Positions 1 to 6,025 of a stretch of DNA of 7,323 bases are shown here, piece after piece. The stretch is from Firmicutes bacterium UBA993 (GTDB taxonomy: Bacteria; Bacillota; Dethiobacteria; DTU022). A program made the position numbers and the translations under genes. The stretch spans positions 1 through 7,323 of the forward strand of contig DBBD01000092.1 of the NCBI GenBank assembly GCA_002292015.1. Direction: 5' to 3'. Position 1 is the first letter of the stretch, and each line of letters begins with the position of its first letter. Under the pieces are notes generated by a model. The model did not search any database. It was not told the DNA's origin and was given only the letters and a program-made list of their open reading frames with translations.

Positions 1-5
1 CGCAC

Positions 6-43
6 CACCCTGGCCCTCTCCTCAAATGGGAGAGGGGATTTAT
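6..43. repeat. Palindromic interspersed repeat, copy A
   Basis: An 8-bp inverted repeat, CCCTCTCC (14-21) and GGAGAGGG (29-36), has a 7-nt loop. It is preceded by CACCCTGGCCC (6-16) and followed by GATTTATT. The same blocks recur at 5975-6003 in the same orientation, and the loop plus right arm recur in reverse complement around 2401-2413. This looks like a dispersed, non-coding palindromic repeat found between genes. It lies upstream of the acyl-CoA synthetase promoter and could also act as a terminator for whatever gene lies left of the window, although no U-tract follows. Confidence 0.6.
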
Positions 44-51
44 TGGAGAAC

Positions 52-80
52 TTATCCCTAATTCTACACAGCACTATAAT
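52..80 (+). promoter_or_regulatory. Possible sigma-70-type promoter for the acyl-CoA synthetase gene
   Basis: TATAAT at 75-80 is a perfect -10 box. The hexamer 17 nt upstream, TTATCC at 52-57, matches the -35 consensus at only three positions. Transcription from here would give a leader of roughly 65-70 nt before the TTG start at 154. The assignment rests mainly on the -10 box. Confidence 0.4.
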
Positions 81-153
81 TTGCCTTCATTTATATCGAT
101 TAGAGCAGGAAATAGTTTAATTGTCTTGAACTTCTCAGGGGGAGGCGAAATCA

Positions 154-2316
154 TTGAAAAAAAATCCACTGCAACTGCTGTTAAATCCCAGCTCAATCGC
201 TACGGTTGGCGCCAGTAACAATCCTTTAAAAATGGGCACAATACAGGCTTTAAGTATCGTCAAGGACGGCTTTCCCGGTCAGTTCTATCCCATTCATCCT
301 ACCGAGGAAAAAGTATTTGGCTATAAAGCCTATCGGTCAGCCTACGATCTGCCGGAGGCACCGGACCTGGTGATGTTTGTTCTGCCCGCACCCCTGGTTG
401 TCAAGATCATGGAAGATTTCGGAAGGATCGGCACCAGGAGGGCCATCGTCATTACAGCCGGTTTCCGCGAAGTCGGCAGCGAAGGAAAGCGCTTGGAAGA
501 GCAACTAACCGAGGTTGCCGCAAGTTACGGAATCAGGTTCCTTGGGCCAAACTGCATGGGGATTGTAAACAGCGAACTGCCGCTTAACGTTACAGTTTGC
601 CCCTTAAGCGGCAAACCAGGCCTGCTGGGGATGGCCTCACAAAGCGGCACTTATATTACCCAAACCTTGCCTTACCTGCAACAAAGGGGCATTCGTTTGG
701 CCAAGGCGATCAGCGTTGGTAATGAAGCTGACCTTGACCTGACTGACGCTCTTGAATACCTGGGATCAGATCAACAGTGTAAGGCGATTGCTCTTTACAT
801 CGAAGGGTTAAAGAATGCCGGTCGTTTTCTCGACGTGGCCCGGAAAGTAACTGCCCAAAAACCGGTGATAGCCCAGTATGTGGGTGGTTCAGATGCCGGA
901 GCCAGGGCTGGGTCGAGCCATACCGGAGCCCTGGCCGGACCGGATTACCTCTACGATGGTCTTTTTAAGCAGGCTGGTATAATACGCGTTGATTCGGTGG
1001 AGGAGCTCTACAACCAGGGGTGGATGCTGGCAAGTCAACCGCCGCTGAAAGGAAGCCGGATCGCTGTTTTGACCAACTCGGGTGGCCCCGGTACGGCAAT
1101 TTCACACACCTGTAATGCCGGGGGGCTGGAAGTTCCAACCTTCTCAGAAAAGCTACAGGCGGAAATCCGTCAATATTTACCGCCGCATGGTGCTGCCGGA
1201 AATCCGGTTGACCTCACTTTTCACTTGGATGCGGAGGCAATCACTACCATTTTGCCGGATCTGCTCTTAAGAAGCGGCGAAATAGACGGGTTGGTTGTGC
1301 ACGGCCTGATGGGCACCGGCTTTTTGAAAGCAATTCATCCTCATCTGCAAGAACTATTTGCCGGAATTAGCGCCGATGATTTTTCAAGCCAGTTTAAGCG
1401 CGATCTTTCCGCAACGCTGTCTGTGTTTGATCGCTATGATTTGCCGGTGGCATTATCTTCATTTTTCGGTCGGGAGGATAATTTTACTGATGCTTACCGG
1501 GAAATGGGTGTTCCGGTTCTTGACGGGCCGGAAAAAGCAGCCCGGTCAATGCTGGCGCTTCATCGCTACCGGATGGTCAGGCAGCGGGCAGAGTACCAGC
1601 CGGCCACTCTGCCACCGGTTTCGGTCGGCGCATCACAGCTGATCAAAAGAGCGCTTACCGAAGGGCGCAGTGTGCTTGATGAATACGAATCAAAGCAGTT
1701 ACTGGCTGCCTACGGTGTGCCGGCTGTTCAGGAAATCTTAACACACTCAGAAAAAGAAGCAGTGGAGGCGGCCGCTGCGATCGGCTATCCCCTGGCAATC
1801 AAAGGCTGTTCTGCTAAATTTGCCCATAAAACCGAAAAGGGTTTAATCCATTTAAATGTTATTAACGAAGAAGGGGTGCGTGAATCTTACCGGTCAGTGA
1901 TGAAGGCTGCAGGGGAGGAGATACCGCTCTTGGTGTCGAAAATGGTCACAGGCAGCCGGGAACTGATGTCCGGTGTGGTAAGGCATTCTTCCTTTGGGCC
2001 CTGTGTGCTCTTCGGACTTGGCGGCATCATGGCCGAGGCTTTTAAAGATAGAACTTTTCGCCTGGCGCCGCTCAACGAAGCGGAAGCAATAGAGATGCTA
2101 CAGGATATCAGGGCTAAGGAGCTTCTAGGCCCTTACCGCGGGATGCCCGCAGTCGATCAGGGCAAAATGGCTGCAGTCCTGCAAGCGGTCGGCAACCTGG
2201 CTTTGCTCCATCAGGAGATTTCAGAAATTGATCTCAATCCGGTCATGATCAGCGGATCAAACCCGGTGGTGGTCGATGCTCTTGTAGTTCTTAGTTGCCC
2301 TGCAGATGTTTCATAG
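154..2316 (+). CDS. ADP-forming acyl-CoA (acetyl-CoA) synthetase, fused alpha-beta subunits
   Basis: This 720-residue cytoplasmic enzyme of the NDP-forming acyl-CoA synthetase family interconverts acyl-CoA + ADP + Pi with acid + CoA + ATP. The order is alpha then beta: a CoA-binding Rossmann domain (TVGAS near residue 17; LGPNCMG near 130), a succinyl-CoA-ligase-like domain with the phosphohistidine motif SSHTGALAG (His256), a further ligase domain to about 450, and an ATP-grasp domain from about 500 to 715. The ATP-grasp part has the second conserved His in AHKTEKG (His558), FGLGGIMAE, and the closing EIDLNPV motif. The TTG start at 154 is chosen because GGGGAGG (138-144) lies just upstream and the protein begins in register with the family. 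Family members act on acetate, propionate, aryl or branched acids, and the sequence alone does not fix the substrate. In anaerobes the enzyme usually conserves ATP from acyl-CoA. The gene ends in tandem TAG TAG codons, with a TGA 9 nt further on. Confidence 0.93.
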   Translation: MKKNPLQLLLNPSSIATVGASNNPLKMGTIQALSIVKDGFPGQFYPIHPTEEKVFGYKAYRSAYDLPEAPDLVMFVLPAPLVVKIMEDFGRIGTRRAIVITAGFREVGSEGKRLEEQLTEVAASYGIRFLGPNCMGIVNSELPLNVTVCPLSGKPGLLGMASQSGTYITQTLPYLQQRGIRLAKAISVGNEADLDLTDALEYLGSDQQCKAIALYIEGLKNAGRFLDVARKVTAQKPVIAQYVGGSDAGARAGSSHTGALAGPDYLYDGLFKQAGIIRVDSVEELYNQGWMLASQPPLKGSRIAVLTNSGGPGTAISHTCNAGGLEVPTFSEKLQAEIRQYLPPHGAAGNPVDLTFHLDAEAITTILPDLLLRSGEIDGLVVHGLMGTGFLKAIHPHLQELFAGISADDFSSQFKRDLSATLSVFDRYDLPVALSSFFGREDNFTDAYREMGVPVLDGPEKAARSMLALHRYRMVRQRAEYQPATLPPVSVGASQLIKRALTEGRSVLDEYESKQLLAAYGVPAVQEILTHSEKEAVEAAAAIGYPLAIKGCSAKFAHKTEKGLIHLNVINEEGVRESYRSVMKAAGEEIPLLVSKMVTGSRELMSGVVRHSSFGPCVLFGLGGIMAEAFKDRTFRLAPLNEAEAIEMLQDIRAKELLGPYRGMPAVDQGKMAAVLQAVGNLALLHQEISEIDLNPVMISGSNPVVVDALVVLSCPADVS

Positions 2317-2341
2317 TAGCATTTTCATTGATGAAATAAAC

Positions 2342-2380
2342 ATTTCTGCAGCTGAAGAAACTAATAATCTGCACAGAAAT
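2342..2380. other. Imperfect stem-loop downstream of the acyl-CoA synthetase gene
   Basis: ATTTCTGCAG (2342-2351) pairs with CTGCACAGAAAT (2369-2380) around a 17-nt loop, with a 2-nt bulge in the right arm. It lies 25 nt after the amber stop. It could help end the upstream transcript, but the following bases are A/G-rich rather than a U-tract, so a classical intrinsic terminator is not supported. Confidence 0.35.
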
Positions 2381-2397
2381 AAAAGAGAGACCCAGAA

Positions 2398-2436
2398 ACT
2401 CCCTCCCATTTGAGAGGGGAGTGTTGGGGTGTGGGT
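2398..2436. repeat. Palindromic interspersed repeat, copy B (inverted relative to copy A)
   Basis: ACTCCCTC (2399-2406) and GAGGGGAGT (2414-2422) form a bulged hairpin, followed by GTTGGGGTGTGGGTGA. The segment CTCCCATTTGAG around 2402-2413 is the reverse complement of the loop and arm of copy A (21-32). The trailing G/T-rich part resembles the reverse complement of the CACCCTGG block. Copies A and B therefore lie in opposite orientations on either side of the acyl-CoA synthetase gene. Confidence 0.5.
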
Positions 2437-2482
2437 GAAAGTGAAAAGAAATCTTCCATTTTAATGAATACTGATATGCAAA

Positions 2483-2489
2483 AAGGTGG
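2483..2489 (+). promoter_or_regulatory. Shine-Dalgarno site deciding the start of the MoaD-like gene
   Basis: AAGGTGG lies 5 nt before the TTG at 2495. A GTG at 2486 is in the same frame but falls inside this ribosome-binding sequence and has no other one upstream, so TTG 2495 is the better start. Confidence 0.6.
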
Positions 2490-2494
2490 TTAAA

Positions 2495-2773
2495 TTGTCC
2501 CAAATTGATATTCTTGCTTTTGGAAAGTTGTACTTTCTTTTTGCCGATCGTAACTGGCCGATCCCGATGAGCTATGAGATGGAAAAGCCGGTCACGGCTG
2601 ATGAACTGCGCGAGAAGCTTGATATACCGGCAGAAGATGTGGAGGTGGTCTTTATTAACCGGTTACTAAAACCGTTGTCAACAGTTCTGAAACCCGGCGA
2701 TCGGATCGCTTTCGTTCCTCCCGGAGTGCCTAGCATTCACCGGTTTAACCTTGGTTTTTACGATGTTAAATAG
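2495..2773 (+). CDS. MoaD/ThiS-family ubiquitin-fold protein without a C-terminal Gly-Gly
   Basis: This 92-residue protein has the beta-grasp pattern of sulfur-carrier proteins. It opens with a strand and a G-KLYFLFADR segment, has a helix in the VTADELREKL region (about residues 34-43), then VVFINRLLKPLSTVLKPGDRIAFVPP near the end, equivalent to the 'NG...L.DGD.VALLPP' signature of MoaD and ThiS. Canonical family members end in Gly-Gly, which is adenylated and turned into a thiocarboxylate. This one continues after VPP as GVPSIHRFNLGFYDVK, so ordinary sulfur transfer is doubtful unless the tail is processed. Related tailed MoaD-like proteins may have a structural or tungsten/molybdenum-cofactor role, but no such gene is nearby. 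It ends in TAG, 36 nt before the SRAP gene and probably co-transcribed with it. Confidence 0.75.
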   Translation: MSQIDILAFGKLYFLFADRNWPIPMSYEMEKPVTADELREKLDIPAEDVEVVFINRLLKPLSTVLKPGDRIAFVPPGVPSIHRFNLGFYDVK

Positions 2774-2809
2774 CTGAGAAATAACGAGAGGAATAAAGAG
2801 GAATAGATA

Positions 2810-3481
2810 ATGTGCGGACGTTTTGCCCTGGTTACCGAGAAACATATCCTTCAAATGCTCTTTGAGCTTGATTATTCCTCAGAATTTGAACTGAAGCCGC
2901 GTTATAACGTTGCGCCGACCCAACAGGTGCTTGTAGTAAGGCTATCACCTATCGAGGGAAAACGCGAGCCGGTATTTTTAAAATGGGGGCTGGTCCCTTT
3001 CTGGGCCAGGGATGAAGCTATCAGCAACCGCCTGATCAATGCCCGCGCCGAAACTGTCCGCGAAAAGCCTGCGTTCCGCCACGCTTATAAAAAGAGGCGC
3101 CTGCTGATTCCGGCCAGCGGCTTTTTCGAGTGGAAAAGTGAAACAGGCGGTAAACAACCCTACTTTATCGCCGCTAAAAACCGGGAACTGATTTCCCTGG
3201 CCGGACTGTGGGAAAGGTGGGATAAAAGGCCGGAGCAGCCACTCGAAACCTTTACTATTCTTACTACCGAAGCTAACCCGCTGGTCGCTGAACTGCATAA
3301 CCGCATGCCGGTAATTATTTCGCCGCAATCTTTTGATGCCTGGCTCAACCCCCTGACAGGGGAAGATCACTTGCAGCAGCTCCTGAAGCCTTACCCTGAG
3401 GATCTACTTACCTTTTATCCCGTTTCACGCCTGGTAAACAAGCCGTCAAACGATATGCCTGAGCTGATCGAGCCTTTTTAA
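2810..3481 (+). CDS. yedK: SRAP-domain protein (YedK/HMCES type), abasic-site DNA-protein crosslinking
   Basis: This 223-residue cytoplasmic protein covers the full SRAP domain. Family members bind single-stranded DNA and form a covalent thiazolidine link between Cys2, exposed once Met1 is removed, and an abasic site, protecting the site from strand cleavage. The key residues are present: Cys2 in MCGRFAL, YNVAPTQ (32-38), WGLVPFWA (59-66), Asn77 in NARAET, Glu107 in GFFEW, and His163 in LHNRMPVI. The length is normal for bacterial members. The ATG at 2810 has GAGG (2798-2801) 8 nt upstream and is fixed by the need for Cys at position 2. It follows the MoaD-like gene by 36 nt and probably shares its transcript. 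The two have no obvious functional link. The stop is TAA. Confidence 0.95.
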   Translation: MCGRFALVTEKHILQMLFELDYSSEFELKPRYNVAPTQQVLVVRLSPIEGKREPVFLKWGLVPFWARDEAISNRLINARAETVREKPAFRHAYKKRRLLIPASGFFEWKSETGGKQPYFIAAKNRELISLAGLWERWDKRPEQPLETFTILTTEANPLVAELHNRMPVIISPQSFDAWLNPLTGEDHLQQLLKPYPEDLLTFYPVSRLVNKPSNDMPELIEPF

Positions 3482-3488
3482 AACCACG

Positions 3489-3502
3489 CCGGCCGCTGCC
3501 GG
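3489..3502. other. Short GC-rich hairpin after the SRAP gene
   Basis: CCGGC (3489-3493) and GCCGG (3498-3502) pair around the 4-nt loop CGCT, 7 nt after the SRAP stop codon. It may aid termination, but only an A/T-mixed sequence without a run of T follows. Confidence 0.35.
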
Positions 3503-3591
3503 TATGTTAATAACCGTAAATTCCCAAAGTAAGTTCCACAGCCTCGTCCACTGTGGAACTTACTTTGGGAATTTACTTTTATGTTAATAAC
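3503..3591. repeat. Perfect 26-bp inverted repeat flanked by 12-bp direct repeats (MITE-like or terminator)
   Basis: The left arm, 3516-3541, starts GTAAATTCCC and ends TTCCACAG. It is an exact reverse complement of the right arm, 3551-3576, with a 9-nt loop (CCTCGTCCA). The identical 12-mer TATGTTAATAAC lies just outside both sides, at 3503-3514 and 3580-3591, like a target-site duplication. The core GTTAATAAC is itself nearly palindromic, so the flanks also read as a weak outer inverted repeat. It lies between the SRAP gene and the mtbB promoter. As RNA it would be a very stable hairpin ending in ACTTTT, so it could terminate transcription. No ORF lies inside. Confidence 0.75.
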
Positions 3592-3614
3592 TACCATATA
3601 AAACTTCCATGCGA

Positions 3615-3643
3615 TTGAACTTTACCACCGCTTCCGTTATAAT
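3615..3643 (+). promoter_or_regulatory. Sigma-70-type promoter for mtbBC
   Basis: TTGAAC (3615-3620) and TATAAT (3638-3643) are separated by exactly 17 nt, the best promoter match in the window. The predicted start of transcription is near 3650, giving a leader of about 155 nt before mtbB. Its position after the large palindrome and just ahead of the methylamine genes suggests that mtbBC are transcribed independently of the SRAP gene. Confidence 0.7.
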
Positions 3644-3649
3644 TATTAC

Positions 3650-3807
3650 CTGGAGCTGAATAAAAATGTATGTGACCACTGTCTACAAAGTAACGGGCAT
3701 CATGATTATTGTCCGACGCCTGCATGATTCTTAATTGAGTGCAGTTTTTTGTGTACCAGGTAAGAAGTTTTGGTGAATAATGGCAATTTGGGAAGGAGTA
3801 TGTAAAA
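3650..3807 (+). promoter_or_regulatory. Long untranslated leader of mtbB with a weak terminator-like element
   Basis: This is an A/T-rich leader with no convincing ORF. CTGCA (3720-3724) and TGCAG (3740-3744) could form a short stem directly followed by TTTTTT (3745-3750), resembling a weak intrinsic terminator or attenuator. CATGATT occurs twice, at 3701-3707 and 3723-3729, exactly 22 nt apart (two helical turns), and could be an operator pair. The ribosome-binding site GGAAGGAG (3791-3798) is strong. I do not recognise a known riboswitch. A regulatory role is inferred from length and structure only. Confidence 0.3.
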
Positions 3808-5211
3808 ATGAGTGAATTCTTTACCAGGATGGGAGACGGTGCGGGTGTTTACATGACAGCCGAGGAGATCCGTGAAGACATCCTGAAGGGCGTAAAAGAC
3901 GCGGCAGATCGCGGCAAAGTGCCGGAGTTGACTCAGGAAGAGATGGATTATCTCTATCAGATTATAACGATGCCGGGCAATATTGTCGGTGTGGAACGTG
4001 GGCGGGAGGTGGTAAGCACCTCTGATTCCGGCAGCTGCAAGATAACCTACCATGCCAATATTGCAATGGAACGTTCTATGGCTGTTCTGGTCAGCGAAAA
4101 GGTGCTGGGCGCCGATTCGGTTGATATCGGCAACATGGATTACAGCTACAAGGCTGTAAAGCAGATTGTGCATAACGAAACCCCAGTGATGGAATTGGCC
4201 CAGCTTAATGCGGTAATGCCGGTTCTTTACGGCTCTATGCCCAACCTGGGGCTTTATACCAAGCCGGATGGGCCGGTGGAGAACTGGTCTGAACTGCTGC
4301 CGCTGGCCAAAATCAGTGAAGCGCGGGCAGCCCAGGAAGAAGCGGTTGAGCATGCTGTGCGTGACATAGTTTTTGTAGCCGGTGAAATGTATGAAGCAGG
4401 GGCAGACGGAATTAACCTTGACACCTGCGGCGCTTCAGGCGATGCTGATTTTCTGGCCGGTCTTCTGGCAACAGAAAAAATTAAGGAGAAATACCCCGAC
4501 TTAGGAGTTGAATTCGGCGCCGCGGGAGAATTTGTGTTGGGCATGCACGGTAAACTCGAGTATGACGGCACTAAAATTGCTGGTCTCTACCCGCACAAGC
4601 AGGTTAAGTTGGCCGAAAAAGCGGGAGCAAATATTTTTGGCGCGGTAGTCAACACCAATACCAATATGTCTTTCCCCTGGAATATCGCCCGCACCGTCAC
4701 TTTTCTCAAAGCCTGCACGGCGGTAGCGACGATACCGGTTCATGTTAACGTAGGCATGGGGGTTGGCGGCATTCCGATGAGTGAAATACCGCCGATCGAT
4801 GTCGTCACCAGGGCTGATAAGGCGTTGATTGAAATCGGCAAAGCCGACGGGTTATAGATAGGTGTAGGCGATACGTTCAGCCTCGAAGTGGCTCACGCCG
4901 TATCTTCCTGTATGAGTGGGATTCGCACAGCCGGAGATCTGGTCCTGCGGATGCAACTCGCAAAAAGCATGAAGATAGACGCAGCCAAACAATATGTAGC
5001 GGATAAACTTGGTGTCAAGCCGATCGATCTTAGCGATTCCGATCTGATGGCGGAAATCCGGGCTAAACACGGTTTTGGCCGGTCGTTTGACTTAAATAAA
5101 TCCCCCAAGGGCATTGAAGCTAAATTCAATATTGCCCGTAAACTCGGTATTAAAATAAATTCAGTGGAGCTCTTCATGGCAAGAGCAGGGCTGAATAAAG
5201 GAGGAGCATAA
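3808..5211 (+). CDS. mtbB: Dimethylamine:corrinoid methyltransferase MtbB, pyrrolysine-containing (read through UAG)
   Basis: MtbB demethylates dimethylamine to monomethylamine and passes the methyl group to the Co(I) corrinoid of MtbC in the cytoplasm. Translation from ATG 3808 (GGAAGGAG 9 nt upstream) reaches TAG at 4855-4857 (codon 350). The same frame then stays open to TAA at 5209-5211, giving 467 residues including Pyl, the length I know for MtbB. The TIM-barrel family signature runs on both sides of the UAG. Upstream are RMGDGAGVYMT near the N-terminus, GADGINLDTCGASGDADF (about 198-215), AGEFVLGMHGKLEYDG (239-254), VNTNTNMSFPWN (281-292) and MGVGGIPMSEIPP (317-329). Immediately downstream are IGVGD and SGIRTAGDLVLRMQ. 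The TAA stop overlaps the ribosome-binding region of mtbC, so translation past UAG is built into the operon. A standard gene caller would report two fragments, 3808-4857 and 4888-5211. It is unlikely to be a pseudogene because the amber sits at the known Pyl site and both halves are intact. Confidence 0.95.
4855..4857 (+). other. In-frame UAG codon decoded as pyrrolysine (Pyl350)
   Basis: This TAG is codon 350 of mtbB, in the context ADGL-UAG-IGVGD. That is the place where archaeal and bacterial dimethylamine methyltransferases carry pyrrolysine, whose ring is thought to bind and orient the methylamine in the active site. Decoding needs tRNA-Pyl and PylS (often split as PylSn and PylSc in bacteria) plus PylBCD. 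None of these is in the window. Confidence 0.93.
4870..4904 (+). other. Stem-loop 12 nt downstream of the mtbB amber codon
   Basis: GATACG (4870-4875) pairs with CGTATC (4899-4904), and inside this AGCC (4879-4882) pairs with GGCT (4890-4893) around a 7-nt loop. The structure starts 12 nt after UAG, where a PYLIS-type readthrough element would lie. Such elements were proposed for monomethylamine methyltransferase mRNA but are not strictly required for Pyl insertion. The pairing also lies in conserved coding sequence and could be incidental. Confidence 0.4.
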
Positions 5212-5214
5212 CCG

Positions 5215-5859
5215 GTGAGTGTGGAATCAATTATTGAAGCAGCTAAACAGTCGATTATCGATATTGATGAAGAAAAAGCGGCTAGTGTAGCCAGGCAGGC
5301 GCTCGAAGAAGGTCTGAATCCGGTTCAGGTACTAACGGAGGGTTATAGTGCCGGTATCCGCGAAGTAGGAGAACTTTTCAGCAGGGGTGAGGTATTCCTG
5401 CCGGAGTTGATCCTGTCGGCCGAAGCAATGAAAGCGGCAACTGAAATTCTGGAGAGCGCGATCACCGGCGCTGCCGCTGAAAAGATCGGCAAGATGATCT
5501 TTGCCACCGTTGAAGGCGATGTTCACGATATCGGTAAAAGTATCGCTATCGCCCTGATTCAGACTCAGGGAGTGGAAGTAATCGACCTGGGTCGCGACGT
5601 ACCCGTCGATAAAATCATTGAAGCGGCAGAGGAACACGGCGCCAGGGTGATCGGCACCAGCGCTCTTTTAACCACGACCATGCCGAACCAGGAGAAGCTG
5701 GAAAAGGCACTGCGAGAGCGCGGCTTGCGTGATAAATATAAGACCATTATCGGCGGTGCGCCCTGCACCCAGCGCTGGGCTGATAAGATTGGCGCCGATG
5801 CTTACGCCGAAGATGCCGGAGAGGGTGTTACCAAGGTTCTTGAGTTGATGAAAGCATAA
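5215..5859 (+). CDS. mtbC: Dimethylamine corrinoid protein MtbC
   Basis: This 214-residue cobalamin-binding protein carries the methyl group from MtbB to a second methyltransferase. Residues 1 to about 90 form the helical cap typical of methionine-synthase-like corrinoid proteins (AARQALEEGLNPVQVL, FLPELILSAEAM). Residues from about 95 form the Rossmann B12 domain with the signature EGDVHDIGK, whose His104 is the lower cobalt ligand. TSALLTTTM and IIGGAPCT complete the DxHxxG, SxL and GG pattern. The GTG start at 5215 lies 3 nt after the mtbB stop, with AAAGGAGGA (5197-5205) inside the end of mtbB, implying coupled translation. MtbC, MttC and MtmC are close relatives, and the assignment to dimethylamine comes from the adjacent mtbB. 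The stop is TAA. Confidence 0.93.
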   Translation: MSVESIIEAAKQSIIDIDEEKAASVARQALEEGLNPVQVLTEGYSAGIREVGELFSRGEVFLPELILSAEAMKAATEILESAITGAAAEKIGKMIFATVEGDVHDIGKSIAIALIQTQGVEVIDLGRDVPVDKIIEAAEEHGARVIGTSALLTTTMPNQEKLEKALRERGLRDKYKTIIGGAPCTQRWADKIGADAYAEDAGEGVTKVLELMKA

Positions 5860-5963
5860 AACTTTTGCACCTGCAAATAGTACAGTAAGCATAAATGAAC
5901 AAAAAGCAATTTTAGTGGCATTGCAGGCGATTTAGAGATGCCCATGCCACCAGCAAAGGAATT
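5860..5963. other. Intergenic region after mtbC with a possible hairpin
   Basis: No gene is visible here. GTGGCAT (5915-5921) and ATGCCAC (5944-5950) form a 7-bp inverted repeat with a 22-nt loop. A smaller one, TTTGCA (5864-5869) with TGCAAA (5872-5877), lies directly after the mtbC stop. Neither is followed by a T-run, so no clear terminator can be called. Confidence 0.35.
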
Positions 5964-5964
5964 T

Positions 5965-6012
5965 AATCCCCTCTCACCCTGGCCCGGGGGGAGAGGGGAT
6001 TTATAGGGTGGA
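5965..6012. repeat. Palindromic interspersed repeat, copy C
   Basis: A perfect 11-bp inverted repeat, AATCCCCTCTC (5965-5975) and GAGAGGGGATT (5991-6001), surrounds a C/G-rich loop. CACCCTGGCCC (5975-5985) and GAGAGGGGATTTAT (5991-6004) are identical to blocks of copy A near the window start, in the same orientation. It lies between the convergent mtbC and CvpA genes and may serve both as a transcription end. The strong stem lacks a clear U-tract. Confidence 0.6.
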
Positions 6013-6025
6013 GCGTAGCGGAACC

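Noticed and set aside
2978..3370. Minus-strand open frame of 130 codons inside the SRAP gene.
   Set aside because: It overlaps a complete, motif-supported gene, and I see no ribosome-binding site or recognisable product.
3503..3591. Integron attC site, because GTTAATA and AATAAC flank a long palindrome.
   Set aside because: The flanks do not fit the RYYYAAC and GTTRRRY core sites, and attC arms carry unpaired extrahelical bases whereas these arms are perfect.
3671..3760. Cobalamin riboswitch in the mtbB leader, suggested by GACCACTGT at 3674-3682 and the corrinoid dependence of the operon.
   Set aside because: The B12-box and the other conserved cobalamin riboswitch blocks are not present in order, and the later GGGAAGG is the ribosome-binding site of mtbB.
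3706..4353. 215-codon minus-strand open frame over the mtbB 5' end and its leader.
   Set aside because: The product resembles no family I know and lies antisense to a clearly conserved gene. It is a by-product of the mtbB codon pattern.
3808..4857. mtbB as a truncated pseudogene followed by a separate small protein (4888-5211).
   Set aside because: The amber codon is at the known Pyl position, both halves are in one frame without other damage, total length equals the family length, and the mtbC ribosome-binding site sits at the end of the second half.
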